Shown here: piece by piece, positions 27,212-34,039 of the stretch | Layout of the letters: every line of letters starts with the position of its first letter | How positions within the stretch are numbered: position 1 is the stretch's first letter | Assembly (NCBI GenBank): GCA_016214695.1 | Contig: JACRNY010000004.1 | Span: forward strand, 186,001-250,000 | Length of the DNA: 64,000 bases | Source of the DNA: Nitrosomonadales bacterium | GTDB taxonomy: Bacteria; Pseudomonadota; Gammaproteobacteria; Burkholderiales; Gallionellaceae | Reading direction: 5' to 3' | Made by a program: the position numbers and the translations under genes | Notes under the pieces: generated by a model | Databases searched by the model: none | Told to the model about the DNA's origin: nothing | Seen by the model: only the letters and a program-made list of their open reading frames with translations

Positions 27212-27256
27212 AGATTAGCAGCAAAGTCCCTTCTGGCATATATACCAAAAGGCATA
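27212..27256 (-). promoter_or_regulatory. 45-bp promoter/operator element, copy 4 (SDR gene)
   Basis: Operator TATGCCTTTTGGTATA (27241-27256), 23-base spacer, then extended -10 TGC-TAATCT (hexamer 27212-27217), on the minus strand. The two operator arms differ from the other copies by compensating purine/pyrimidine changes, which supports a protein-binding palindrome. Confidence 0.8.
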
Positions 27257-27322
27257 GACCGCCGCTGACATTCATCTGGAGATGCTAAGATTCGCCGCGC
27301 TGAATGGCTGTTCGTTCAGCGC

Positions 27323-29095
27323 GTGCCGTGCACGCTGGTTTTTCTGAATCGTGCATTGCTTCCATTGAACGCTTCGATCACAAGATTCTTCTATTCCGCT
27401 TTGCTGCTTCTGGCTTCCCTGTCGGCTGGGGCGGATGTGTTGCGCCTGTCGGATGTGCCGCCCCACTCGCTTGGCCGCCATGCGGACTTCTTCATCGAGG
27501 GGGATGTTCCACTGAGTCTGGCTGCGGCCATGGCGAAGCAAGGTGCTGGAGGATTCTTGCCGGGGACCAGGACCGCGCCGGATTTCGGCATCGGTTCCAG
27601 GCCGGTGTGGCTGCACCTGGCGGTAGAGAACGATATGCATGCCGATCAGGAAAGGTTCTTCGTCGGCGGAGTGACCTGGCTGGACCGTGTGGATGTGTAT
27701 GTCGCGCATGCGGACGGGAGCCAGACCGCGGTGCATACCGGCGATGAATTTCCCGATGCACCGGGGCTGATTCCGGCGATGGGTTATGCGCTGCCGCTGC
27801 ATTTCACAGCGGGGCGCAACGATCTCTATCTGCGCATTACTTCGACCGATCCGATGGCCGTGCCGATCGAGTTGATGACGAAGCAGCGCTTTGAAGAGCG
27901 CCGCTTGCTGCTCGGCTATTTCTACGGTTTCTTCTTCGGCTTCCTTGCCGCCTTGAGCGTTTACAACGTACTGCTCTTCGCCGGGACGAAGGAGCGCAGT
28001 TATCTTTATTATTCGCTGGCGCTGTTCAGCATCCTGTTCTGCAATTTCGCCTATACAGGTCATGGCGTGAGCTGGCTGTGGCCTGAGCTGCCTGTTTTCC
28101 AGCGCTTCGTGATCCTGGTCTCGATGGTGGTCTATAACGCGCTGGGTTTGCTGTTCGCTGCACGCTTCCTTGCGCTGGCGAAGAATTCGCCGGGCACATT
28201 GCGCGTGATCCGCTGGGTCGTGGGGCTGGGCTTGGGCCTCATGGCGCTCGCTGTGGCGATAGGCAGCCAGTTCCTGGCGGCGCTGGTGGCCTTTGTTTAT
28301 ATGAGCGCCTTCAGTGTCGGCATGTTCCTGCTCGGCATCATGAGCGTGTTGCGCAAACAGGCATCGGGCCGATATTTCCTGCTGGCGACCTTCTTTGGCA
28401 TGTTGGGTGTGGCGATCACGGCACTTGGGGTATGGGGAAAGATCCCGTTCGGTCCTCACACCTTCCATGCCGCAGAGATCGGTCTGATGATCGAGGCGAC
28501 GCTGCTGGCACTGGCGCTGGCCAACCGGATGCGCGAGCATCGGGATGCCCGTTATGAAGCGGAACAAGTGGCGCGTCTGGATGTGTTGACGCACCTGAAC
28601 AACCGGCGCGCGTTCATGGAACTGGCCGTCCCCTACATGGATTCCGCCATACGCCACGGCCGCCCGATGAGCCTGGTGATGATGGACATCGACCACTTCA
28701 AGTCCATCAACGACCAGTACGGCCACAAGACCGGGGATCTGGTGCTGGTGGCCATCGCCGACCTGCTGAAGCGGCATTCGCGCATCAGCGACATCGTGGC
28801 CCGCTGGGGCGGCGAGGAATTCATCCTGCTGCTGCCGGAGACCGATGCGCAGCAGGCTTTCAATCATGCAGAACGGTTGCGACTGGCTATCACCGAGATC
28901 AGGGTCCCAGTCCAGGACCGGAACATCTCGCTGACCGCGAGTTTTGGCATCGCGCAACGCACGGCGGACCTGTCACTCGACCGGATGATAGACGACGCGG
29001 ATACTAATCTCTATGAGGCGAAACGCAGCGGACGGAACAGGGTTTGCAGCAATGCACCTGCCTGCGTCCAGATAGAGCAGCAATCGGCGGCCTGA
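27323..29095 (+). CDS. 7TMR-DISM diguanylate cyclase
   Basis: 590 residues from a GTG at 27323; the true start is uncertain because TTG/GTG alternatives lie within the next 40 bases. A signal peptide (YSALLLLASLSAGA) is followed by a periplasmic 7TMR-DISMED2 domain (VWLHLAVENDMHAD, LYLRITSTDPMAVPIEL), seven transmembrane helices (about 205-395; GYFYGFFFGFLAALSVYNVL) and a GGDEF domain with intact VARWGGEEFILLL. It is a membrane receptor that makes c-di-GMP on binding a periplasmic ligand, often a carbohydrate in this receptor class. It is monocistronic and divergent from the SDR gene. Confidence 0.92.
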   Translation: MPCTLVFLNRALLPLNASITRFFYSALLLLASLSAGADVLRLSDVPPHSLGRHADFFIEGDVPLSLAAAMAKQGAGGFLPGTRTAPDFGIGSRPVWLHLAVENDMHADQERFFVGGVTWLDRVDVYVAHADGSQTAVHTGDEFPDAPGLIPAMGYALPLHFTAGRNDLYLRITSTDPMAVPIELMTKQRFEERRLLLGYFYGFFFGFLAALSVYNVLLFAGTKERSYLYYSLALFSILFCNFAYTGHGVSWLWPELPVFQRFVILVSMVVYNALGLLFAARFLALAKNSPGTLRVIRWVVGLGLGLMALAVAIGSQFLAALVAFVYMSAFSVGMFLLGIMSVLRKQASGRYFLLATFFGMLGVAITALGVWGKIPFGPHTFHAAEIGLMIEATLLALALANRMREHRDARYEAEQVARLDVLTHLNNRRAFMELAVPYMDSAIRHGRPMSLVMMDIDHFKSINDQYGHKTGDLVLVAIADLLKRHSRISDIVARWGGEEFILLLPETDAQQAFNHAERLRLAITEIRVPVQDRNISLTASFGIAQRTADLSLDRMIDDADTNLYEAKRSGRNRVCSNAPACVQIEQQSAA

Positions 29096-29098
29096 AGC

Positions 29099-29452
29099 TC
29101 AGGTGATGTCGCGGGGCTTGGGCTGCATGTCCCACACGTCGTCGCTGATCAGTTTTTTCTCTTTCAATACCCGCGTATGTTCGGCATGTATCTCGCCCAA
29201 TGCCTTCATCACGTCTTGCGGAAAGCCTTGTCTGTTGGAGCGGTCGGTGAACAGGGTCTCTTCAAGATATTTGTGCAGCTCCAGTGAACACCAGAGCATC
29301 TCGATGCGGGTCAGGATCTTGGGATATTTGTCGCCGATGATCTCTCTGGGCGGGATCTTGGGCGGTGGCGCGACCTCTTCCGGCTTGGCTTCATGGAGGT
29401 TGAAGTTGAGCTCGATGTTCCAGTTCAGCGGCTGATCGTCTTGTGTAGCCAT
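29099..29452 (-). CDS. Hypothetical protein, 117 residues
   Basis: I do not recognise the family. The protein is soluble, with a proline-rich acidic N-terminal stretch (KPEEVAPPPKIPPREIIGDKY) and a helical C-terminal part (KILTRIEMLWCSLELHKYLE, QDVMKALGEIHAEHTRVLKE). It contains no signal peptide. Its start is about 141 bases downstream of the start site predicted for promoter element copy 5, so it belongs to the shared regulon. It ends 4 bases after the convergent diguanylate cyclase gene. Confidence 0.75.
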   Translation of the reverse strand: MATQDDQPLNWNIELNFNLHEAKPEEVAPPPKIPPREIIGDKYPKILTRIEMLWCSLELHKYLEETLFTDRSNRQGFPQDVMKALGEIHAEHTRVLKEKKLISDDVWDMQPKPRDIT

Positions 29453-29600
29453 GATGTCGATGTACTAAGGTCGAATCACTCTTTCCGGGCACCACGAGGC
29501 GGTGCGAAATTTCGAAATGTATCCAGACCGGAAGGAACGGTATACGCGAGTCTTTTGACCTTCCCGGTGACCGCATATCCCTTGCCATCCAGTGCGCCGG

Positions 29601-29645
29601 AGATTAGCAGCAAAAGTGCCCTGCGCCTATATGCCAAAAGATATA
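29601..29645 (-). promoter_or_regulatory. 45-bp promoter/operator element, copy 5
   Basis: Operator TATATCTTTTGGCATA (29630-29645), 23-base spacer, then extended -10 TGC-TAATCT (hexamer 29601-29606), on the minus strand, reading toward the 117-residue gene at 29452. The element starts right after the stop of the FemAB-like gene. Confidence 0.8.
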
Positions 29646-29653
29646 GACCTTTC

Positions 29654-30796
29654 CTATACCTCGGGATCCGCCCGGTGTTTGAACGGGCTGCGCTCGTTCA
29701 ACTCGTCCACATATCCGGCGATGGCGGCGGTCTCGTTCTTCAGATAATCCTCCACTGCCTGCGCGAACTGGGGATGTGCCAGCCAGTGTGCGGAACGCGT
29801 GGTGACGGGCAGGAAGCCGCGCGCCAATTTGTGTTCGCCCCCTGCTCCGCCTTCGAATGTCTTGATGCCGTGCGCGATGCAGAACTCGATGGCCTGGTAG
29901 TAGCAGACCTCGAAATGCAGGCCGGAATGAAATTCGAACGTGCCCCATGAGCGCCCGTACAGGGCTTCGTCGGTCATGTAGTTGAGCGCGCTGGCGATGG
30001 GACGGCCTGCGCGCGCGGCGATGACGAGCAGGGTGTGCTGCGGCAAGGCGGCACCGATACGCTGGAAGAAGTCGGCATTGAGCTGGTGCGGCGAGCCGTG
30101 CAGTTGCAGGGTGTGCAGGTAACACGAGGCGAAGAACGCCCACTGCTCTTGCGTGGCCTGCTGTCCGGTGACGCATTGCAATTCGATGCCGGCCTCTTGC
30201 ACCTTGCGCCGTTCCTGCTTGATGCGCTTGCGCTTGTCGCGGCTGAGCGTGGACAGGTAATCGTCGAAATCGCGATAGCCGGGATTGTGCCAATGGAACT
30301 GCACGTCCTGGCGCAGCATCATGCCCTGCTCCTGTGCCACCCGCGTATCGGCTTCGTTGAGGAACAGGCAATGCAGCGAGGAGACGCCGGTTTCTTTGGC
30401 GAAGTGCCGCGCGTGTTGCAGCAGCAGGCCGCGCACTTCATCGGATGCGGCCAGCAGGCGCCGCCCGCTCACCGGGGTGAAGGGTACGGTGCAGACCAGC
30501 TTGGGGTAATAGTGCAGGCCGTGGCGACGATAGGCATCGGCCCAGGCGAAATCGAACACATGCTCGCCGAACGAGTTCATCTTGAGGTAGAGCGGCATCG
30601 CGCCGAGCAGATGGTCGTCCTGCCACAGGGTGATGAACTGCGCCTGCCAGCCATACTGCGGCATGGCGCAGCCGCTTTGCTGCAGTGCCAGGAAGAAGGC
30701 GTGGGAAAGCGTCGGATCGCCTCCGCTCAGCGCATCCCACTCCGCTGCGGGGATGGCTGCGAGGTCATCGATGATCTTGAGGGTGGGGAAAGACAT
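29654..30796 (-). CDS. GNAT/FemAB-like peptidogalycan biosynthesis protein
   Basis: 380 residues of the PF04339 family (FemAB/GNAT fold), often annotated as a peptidogalycan biosynthesis or N-acetyltransferase protein. Blocks seen are EWDALSGGDPTLSHAFFLAL, PQYGWQAQFITLWQDD, DYLSTLSRDKRKRIKQERRK, and the C-terminal SWGTFEFHSGLHFEVCYYQA. It is cytoplasmic, without signal or membrane segments. The substrate is not known; the fold suggests aminoacyl or acyl transfer. The gene is monocistronic, and I see no repeated promoter element in front of it. Confidence 0.88.
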   Translation of the reverse strand: MSFPTLKIIDDLAAIPAAEWDALSGGDPTLSHAFFLALQQSGCAMPQYGWQAQFITLWQDDHLLGAMPLYLKMNSFGEHVFDFAWADAYRRHGLHYYPKLVCTVPFTPVSGRRLLAASDEVRGLLLQHARHFAKETGVSSLHCLFLNEADTRVAQEQGMMLRQDVQFHWHNPGYRDFDDYLSTLSRDKRKRIKQERRKVQEAGIELQCVTGQQATQEQWAFFASCYLHTLQLHGSPHQLNADFFQRIGAALPQHTLLVIAARAGRPIASALNYMTDEALYGRSWGTFEFHSGLHFEVCYYQAIEFCIAHGIKTFEGGAGGEHKLARGFLPVTTRSAHWLAHPQFAQAVEDYLKNETAAIAGYVDELNERSPFKHRADPEV

Positions 30797-30901
30797 GCGG
30801 CTATTGTAGTGGCGGCGCCTGGGGAATGCGCGCGGACTACGGTGGAAACCACTGTGCGAGTGGGTGAACAGGAGGCTGTTCAGCCCCCTGCTCTGCAGAC
30901 T

Positions 30902-31807
30902 TTATTTCTGCGTCTTCACGATACTCATCGCGGTCGCCACCATGGATCCCATCTCGGCCAGGTTGCCCGGCAGGATGAGGGTGTTGCCTTCCTTGGCGAC
31001 GTTGCCGAAGGCTTCGACATATTTCTCCGCGACCTTGAGGTTGACGGCTTCCATGCCGCCGGGCGACTGGATGGCTTGTGCGACTTTCTGGATGGCCTCG
31101 GCATTGGCTGTCGCCACTGCAAGGATCGCAGCGGCTTCGCCCTGGGCGGTGTTGATCGCCGCCTGCTTCTCGCCTTCGGAACGCTGGATGAAGGCTTCGC
31201 GTTCGCCGGTGGCGATGTTGATCTGTTCCTGCTTGCGGCCTTCGGAGGCGGCGATCAGCGCGCGCTTCTCGCGCTCGGCGGTGATCTGCTGCTGCATGGC
31301 GTGCAGGATCTCTTTCGGCGGGGTCAGGTCCTTGATCTCGTAGCGCAGCACCTTGACGCCCCAGCTGGTGGCGGCCTCGTCCAGCGCGGTGACCACGGCA
31401 CGGTTGATGTCGTCGCGTTCTTCGAAGGTCTTGTCCAGCTCCATCTTGCCGATGACGGAACGCAGCGTGGTCTGGGCGAGCTGGGTGATGGCCATGATGT
31501 AGTCGCTGGTGCCGTAGGAAGCGAGCTTGGGATCGGTCACCTGGAAATACAAGATGCCGTCCACCTGCAACTGGGTGTTGTCCTTGGTGATACAGATCTG
31601 GCTCGGCACATCGAGCGGGACTTCCTTGAGCATGTGCTTGTAGGCGACACGGTCGATGAAGGGGATCACCACATTGAGGCCGGGCGACAGCGCCGCATGG
31701 AACTTGCCGAGGCGCTCGACCACCCAGGCGTTCTGCTGCGGCACGACCTTGAGCGCCTTGATGATGAAGATGACGGCTGCAACCAGTATGAACAGAGCGA
31801 TTTCCAT
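30902..31807 (-). CDS. SPFH/stomatin-like protein (QmcA/paraslipin type)
   Basis: 301 residues. One N-terminal membrane anchor (IALFILVAAVIFIIKAL) is followed by the SPFH/Band 7 domain (VVERLGKFHAALSPGLNVVIP) and a C-terminal coiled coil rich in Ala and Glu (GEREAFIQRSEGEKQAAINT). Such proteins form ring-like membrane microdomain scaffolds and associate with proteases or transporters. It lies 9 bases downstream of an NfeD gene; NfeD and SPFH proteins are functional partners and their genes are classically paired. Both are under promoter element copy 6. Confidence 0.93.
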   Translation of the reverse strand: MEIALFILVAAVIFIIKALKVVPQQNAWVVERLGKFHAALSPGLNVVIPFIDRVAYKHMLKEVPLDVPSQICITKDNTQLQVDGILYFQVTDPKLASYGTSDYIMAITQLAQTTLRSVIGKMELDKTFEERDDINRAVVTALDEAATSWGVKVLRYEIKDLTPPKEILHAMQQQITAEREKRALIAASEGRKQEQINIATGEREAFIQRSEGEKQAAINTAQGEAAAILAVATANAEAIQKVAQAIQSPGGMEAVNLKVAEKYVEAFGNVAKEGNTLILPGNLAEMGSMVATAMSIVKTQK

Positions 31808-31816
31808 GTTGTCTCC

Positions 31817-32236
31817 TTATTGTTGTTTGCGATGCGTCAGCACCAGAGCGGAGCCGCGCACCGCGGCGATGTACAGCGTTCCTTCGCGCGGGGTATCGGC
31901 AGATTCCAGTTCGGCATCCCATTCCGCGCCGCGGTAGTTGACTCGGGCCGTGCCGTTGTCATTCCACCTGAGCACTTTCACGGCTTGGCCGATATCGAAA
32001 TTGTCATCGGGCGCCTGGCTGGTCTGTGTGCTTTTCCAGCGCCGCAGGATGATGGTGCCCGCGATGCCGGTGATCGCACCGAGCAGCAGTTGCCATACCA
32101 TGCCCGCCCCCAGCAATGCCACGACGCCACCAACAGCCATCGCGATGGCGACCACCAGCAGGTAGAAGGTGCCGGTGACCATCTCCAGACCGACCAGGAT
32201 GATCGCCAGCAAGAACCAGTAGATGTAGATTTCCAT
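31817..32236 (-). CDS. NfeD family membrane protein
   Basis: 139 residues from MEIYIYWFLLAIILVGLEM (ATG at 32236). Three to four transmembrane helices fill the first 70 residues, followed by the NfeD OB-fold domain (NFDIGQAVKVLRWNDNGTAR, GAEWDAELES). It is the short NfeD1b type without a protease domain. It is co-transcribed with the SPFH gene. The leader from the predicted start of promoter element copy 6 is about 24 bases. Confidence 0.92.
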   Translation of the reverse strand: MEIYIYWFLLAIILVGLEMVTGTFYLLVVAIAMAVGGVVALLGAGMVWQLLLGAITGIAGTIILRRWKSTQTSQAPDDNFDIGQAVKVLRWNDNGTARVNYRGAEWDAELESADTPREGTLYIAAVRGSALVLTHRKQQ

Positions 32237-32267
32237 GACTTCCTTTCTGTTTTGGACCAGCGCGCAC

Positions 32268-32312
32268 AATCTAGCAGTAAAGCGCCTGTCGGGCCATATG
32301 CCGGGAGAAAAC
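32268..32312 (-). promoter_or_regulatory. 45-bp promoter/operator element, copy 6 (nfeD-SPFH operon), half-site
   Basis: The promoter-proximal half-site GGCATA (32297-32302), the 23-base spacer and the extended -10 TGC-TAGATT (hexamer 32268-32273) are kept. The distal half-site has diverged, so control may be weaker or lost. Downstream bases TTTACTGCTAG still resemble the other copies. Confidence 0.65.
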
Positions 32313-32315
32313 AAA

Positions 32316-32340
32316 ACGGGCACTTTGCTCAAGTGCCCGT
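32316..32340 (-). terminator. Rho-independent terminator of the small lipoprotein gene
   Basis: A 10-bp perfect stem ACGGGCACTT / AAGTGCCCGT with a 5-base loop is followed on the minus strand by TTTGTTTTC. It lies 23 bases beyond the stop at 32363 and immediately before promoter element copy 6. Confidence 0.9.
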
Positions 32341-32362
32341 CTGCATCCGGCCGGGAGGCCTT

Positions 32363-32797
32363 TTACTTCTTGTTCTTGTAGATGTTCTCGACCACCTCGT
32401 CGACCATCTCTTTCGACGACTTGCGCGTCAGCGAGGTATGCAGCGAATTTCCCGTGGCCAGCTGCGCGTCGGTCTTCGGGTCGCGGATATCGATGGTCAG
32501 TTCGAGCATGTACATGGTGATGTCCCACATCCATTTGTCGACATAGGTGACGACTGCGTCGATGTTGCCGGGTGGCGCTTCGACCCCGGTAGTGACGGTG
32601 ACACCCTTGCTGCGCAGCTTGTCCGCGATCAGCACATTGACTTCGCGATTGTCGGCCGGGATCTTCTTGACGTACATGGTCTTCAGCGCGGAAAGATCGG
32701 TCGAGGGGCTGACGCTGCCTGTCGCGCGGTTGGTACAGCCGGTGGTCAGCAAAGTGACGAAGCCAAGAACCGCGGCCAACTTGATGAATTTATTCAC
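32363..32797 (-). CDS. Small lipoprotein, 144 residues
   Basis: A signal peptide with lipobox LTTGC (Cys21) is followed by a DUF4136-like or TPM-like strand-rich domain (MYVKKIPADNREVNVLIADK, AVVTYVDKWMWDITMYML, ELTIDIRDPKTDAQLATG). The family is not certain; a similar pattern is seen in outer-membrane lipoproteins of unknown role. It is monocistronic, under promoter element copy 7 (about 56-base leader), and ends in a strong terminator. Confidence 0.8.
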   Translation of the reverse strand: MNKFIKLAAVLGFVTLLTTGCTNRATGSVSPSTDLSALKTMYVKKIPADNREVNVLIADKLRSKGVTVTTGVEAPPGNIDAVVTYVDKWMWDITMYMLELTIDIRDPKTDAQLATGNSLHTSLTRKSSKEMVDEVVENIYKNKK

Positions 32798-32860
32798 GTC
32801 ATTCTCCTTTGTTATTGATGTGGATGAGCTGTGGAAAAGCGACTCGGCGCATCGGGACGA

Positions 32861-32905
32861 AGCCTAGCAACAAATATCCATCCTCACCATATGCCAAAAG
32901 ATATA
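32861..32905 (-). promoter_or_regulatory. 45-bp promoter/operator element, copy 7 (small lipoprotein)
   Basis: Operator TATATCTTTTGGCATA (32890-32905), 23-base spacer, then extended -10 TGC-TAGGCT (hexamer 32861-32866), on the minus strand. The intervening spacer has diverged more than in copies 1 to 3, while operator, spacing and -10 are kept. Confidence 0.8.
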
Positions 32906-32949
32906 GACCTCGATCCTGCCTGCGCACGGATGGCGATCACCTGATCTTG

Positions 32950-32995
32950 TTGACATGAGAACGAACGTTCTCTACCATGCAAGAACGTTCGTTCT
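32950..32995 (+). promoter_or_regulatory. umuD promoter with two SOS-like operators
   Basis: TTGACA (32950-32955) and TACCAT (32973-32978) are 17 bases apart. The spacer is filled by palindrome GAGAAC-GAAC-GTTCTC (32957-32972), and a second palindrome AGAAC-GTTC-GTTCT (32982-32995) covers the predicted start site. Both fit GAAC-N4-GTTC, the Gram-positive-type LexA box, rather than the CTGT-N8-ACAG box usual in beta- and gammaproteobacteria. Confidence 0.8.
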
Positions 32996-33008
32996 GTTGG
33001 ATATTGCC

Positions 33009-33488
33009 ATGACCATTATTGACCATCACCTTGCCAGCCCCGCGCGCCGCGCCGCTTCCTCCACCCTGCTGTCGCTGACGCATCCCAACAAGTCGATGTT
33101 CGAGCGGCAGCGTGCCTTGTTGCGCAAGGCCGTGCCGGCCGGCTTCCCCTCGCCTGCCGACGATTATGTCGAGCGGCGGCTGAGCCTGGATGAGCATCTC
33201 ATCCAGCACAAGGAATCGACCTTCTTCATGCGCGTGGCCGGACATTCGATGCGCGAACTGGGTATCTTCGACGGCGACCTGCTGGTGGTGGACCGCGCCG
33301 TACCGGCCGCCCACGGCAGCGTGGTGGTGGCCGTGCTGGATGGCGAGTTCACGGTGAAGCAGCTGCTGTACACCCCCAAAGGCAAGGTGCTGCGCGCCGC
33401 CCATCCCGATTATCCGGAGATGCTCATCAAGCCGGAGCAGGATTTCTCCGTCTGGGGCGTGGTGCAGTGGAACGTGCACAAGGTGTGA
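33009..33488 (+). CDS. umuD: UmuD-like translesion polymerase V subunit / S24 autoprotease
   Basis: 159 residues from the ATG at 33009. The S24 peptidase core has catalytic Ser80 in VAGHSMRELG and Lys117 in FTVKQLL, 37 residues apart as in E. coli UmuD (Ser60/Lys97). The self-cleavage site is probably Ala44-Gly45 in VPAGFPSP. The N terminus is therefore about 20 residues longer than in E. coli. After RecA-stimulated cleavage the product joins UmuC as polymerase V. The gene is preceded by a doubly operated promoter, and its natural partner umuC follows 550 bases later, beyond an inserted GxxExxY gene. Confidence 0.92.
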   Translation: MTIIDHHLASPARRAASSTLLSLTHPNKSMFERQRALLRKAVPAGFPSPADDYVERRLSLDEHLIQHKESTFFMRVAGHSMRELGIFDGDLLVVDRAVPAAHGSVVVAVLDGEFTVKQLLYTPKGKVLRAAHPDYPEMLIKPEQDFSVWGVVQWNVHKV

Positions 33489-33493
33489 TTTTG

Positions 33494-33954
33494 TTCTCGC
33501 CAAGACGCCAAGAACGCCAAGGAAATATGAATCATGACGTAAGACGAGATAGGAAAACAAATCGTCGACATGGCGGTGAAGATCCATCAAGAAGTTGGCC
33601 CGGGCCTGCTGGAGACGGTCTATGAAATTATCCTTGCGCACGGGCTTCGACAGAGGGGCTTACTGGTCGAAAGGCAAGTTCCCATTGCGATCGAATACCA
33701 AGGTCTCAAATTTGAGGAAGGCTTCCAAGCCGACCTCCTGGTCGAGGATAAGGTCATTATCGAACTCAAGAGTGTCGAAACGCTCAACAACGCGCACAAA
33801 GAACAACTCCTCACGTACTTGCGACTTACCGACAAGAGACTCGGGTACTTGCTCAATTTCGGCGAGGCACTCATGAAGCACGGAATCATTCGCACCGTAA
33901 ATCGGCTGGAAGAGAACAGTTGATTCCTTGGCGTTCTTGGCACCTTGGCGAGAA
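33494..33954. mobile_element. Inverted-repeat-bounded GxxExxY cassette
   Basis: The arms 33494-33526 and 33923-33954 are inverted copies: TTCTCGCCAAG, then AC (left) or GT (right), then GCCAAGAACGCCAAGGAA, about 29 bases with two mismatches. They enclose only the GxxExxY gene and separate umuD from umuC. No transposase is present; the unit looks like a small non-autonomous insertion. The arm motif (GCCAAG repeated) is itself internally repetitive. Confidence 0.65.
33534..33923 (+). CDS. GxxExxY protein (PDDEXK-like), with early in-frame stop
   Basis: The intact frame from the ATG at 33570 gives 117 residues: IHQEVGPGLLETVYEIIL contains the GxxExxY motif, followed by the nuclease-like core ADLLVEDKVIIELKSVE. 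The usual family start would be the ATG at 33534, but its third codon is TAA (33540-33542) where relatives have glutamine (expected MTQDEIGKQIVDMAVK). Either the gene uses the internal ATG at 33570, or it is newly disabled. Family function is unknown; the fold is PD-(D/E)XK-like. It sits between umuD and umuC inside inverted repeats. Confidence 0.8.
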
Positions 33955-34039
33955 AAAATTCGCCTCACTACACGCACGAATCCTGCTGCCGAGCCTTCTT
34001 CAAAGCTTGGCTTGTTGTGGCCCCCTGCTTCACTGAATT

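Noticed and set aside
30035-32818. A 927-residue open frame on the plus strand
   Set aside because: It runs antisense across the FemAB-like, SPFH, NfeD and lipoprotein genes and has the composition of a shadow frame in G+C-rich DNA, with no recognisable domain.
20945-32905. Reading the 45-bp element as a sigma-54 promoter because of TGGCAT and TTGCT
   Set aside because: The distance between the TGGCA and TTGC parts is about 18 bases rather than the few bases sigma-54 requires, while an extended -10 box is consistently placed.
20945-32905. Reading the repeated element as an attachment site or miniature transposon
   Set aside because: All seven copies are in the same orientation at fixed distance from a -10 box and upstream of genes, with no terminal inverted repeats or target duplications.
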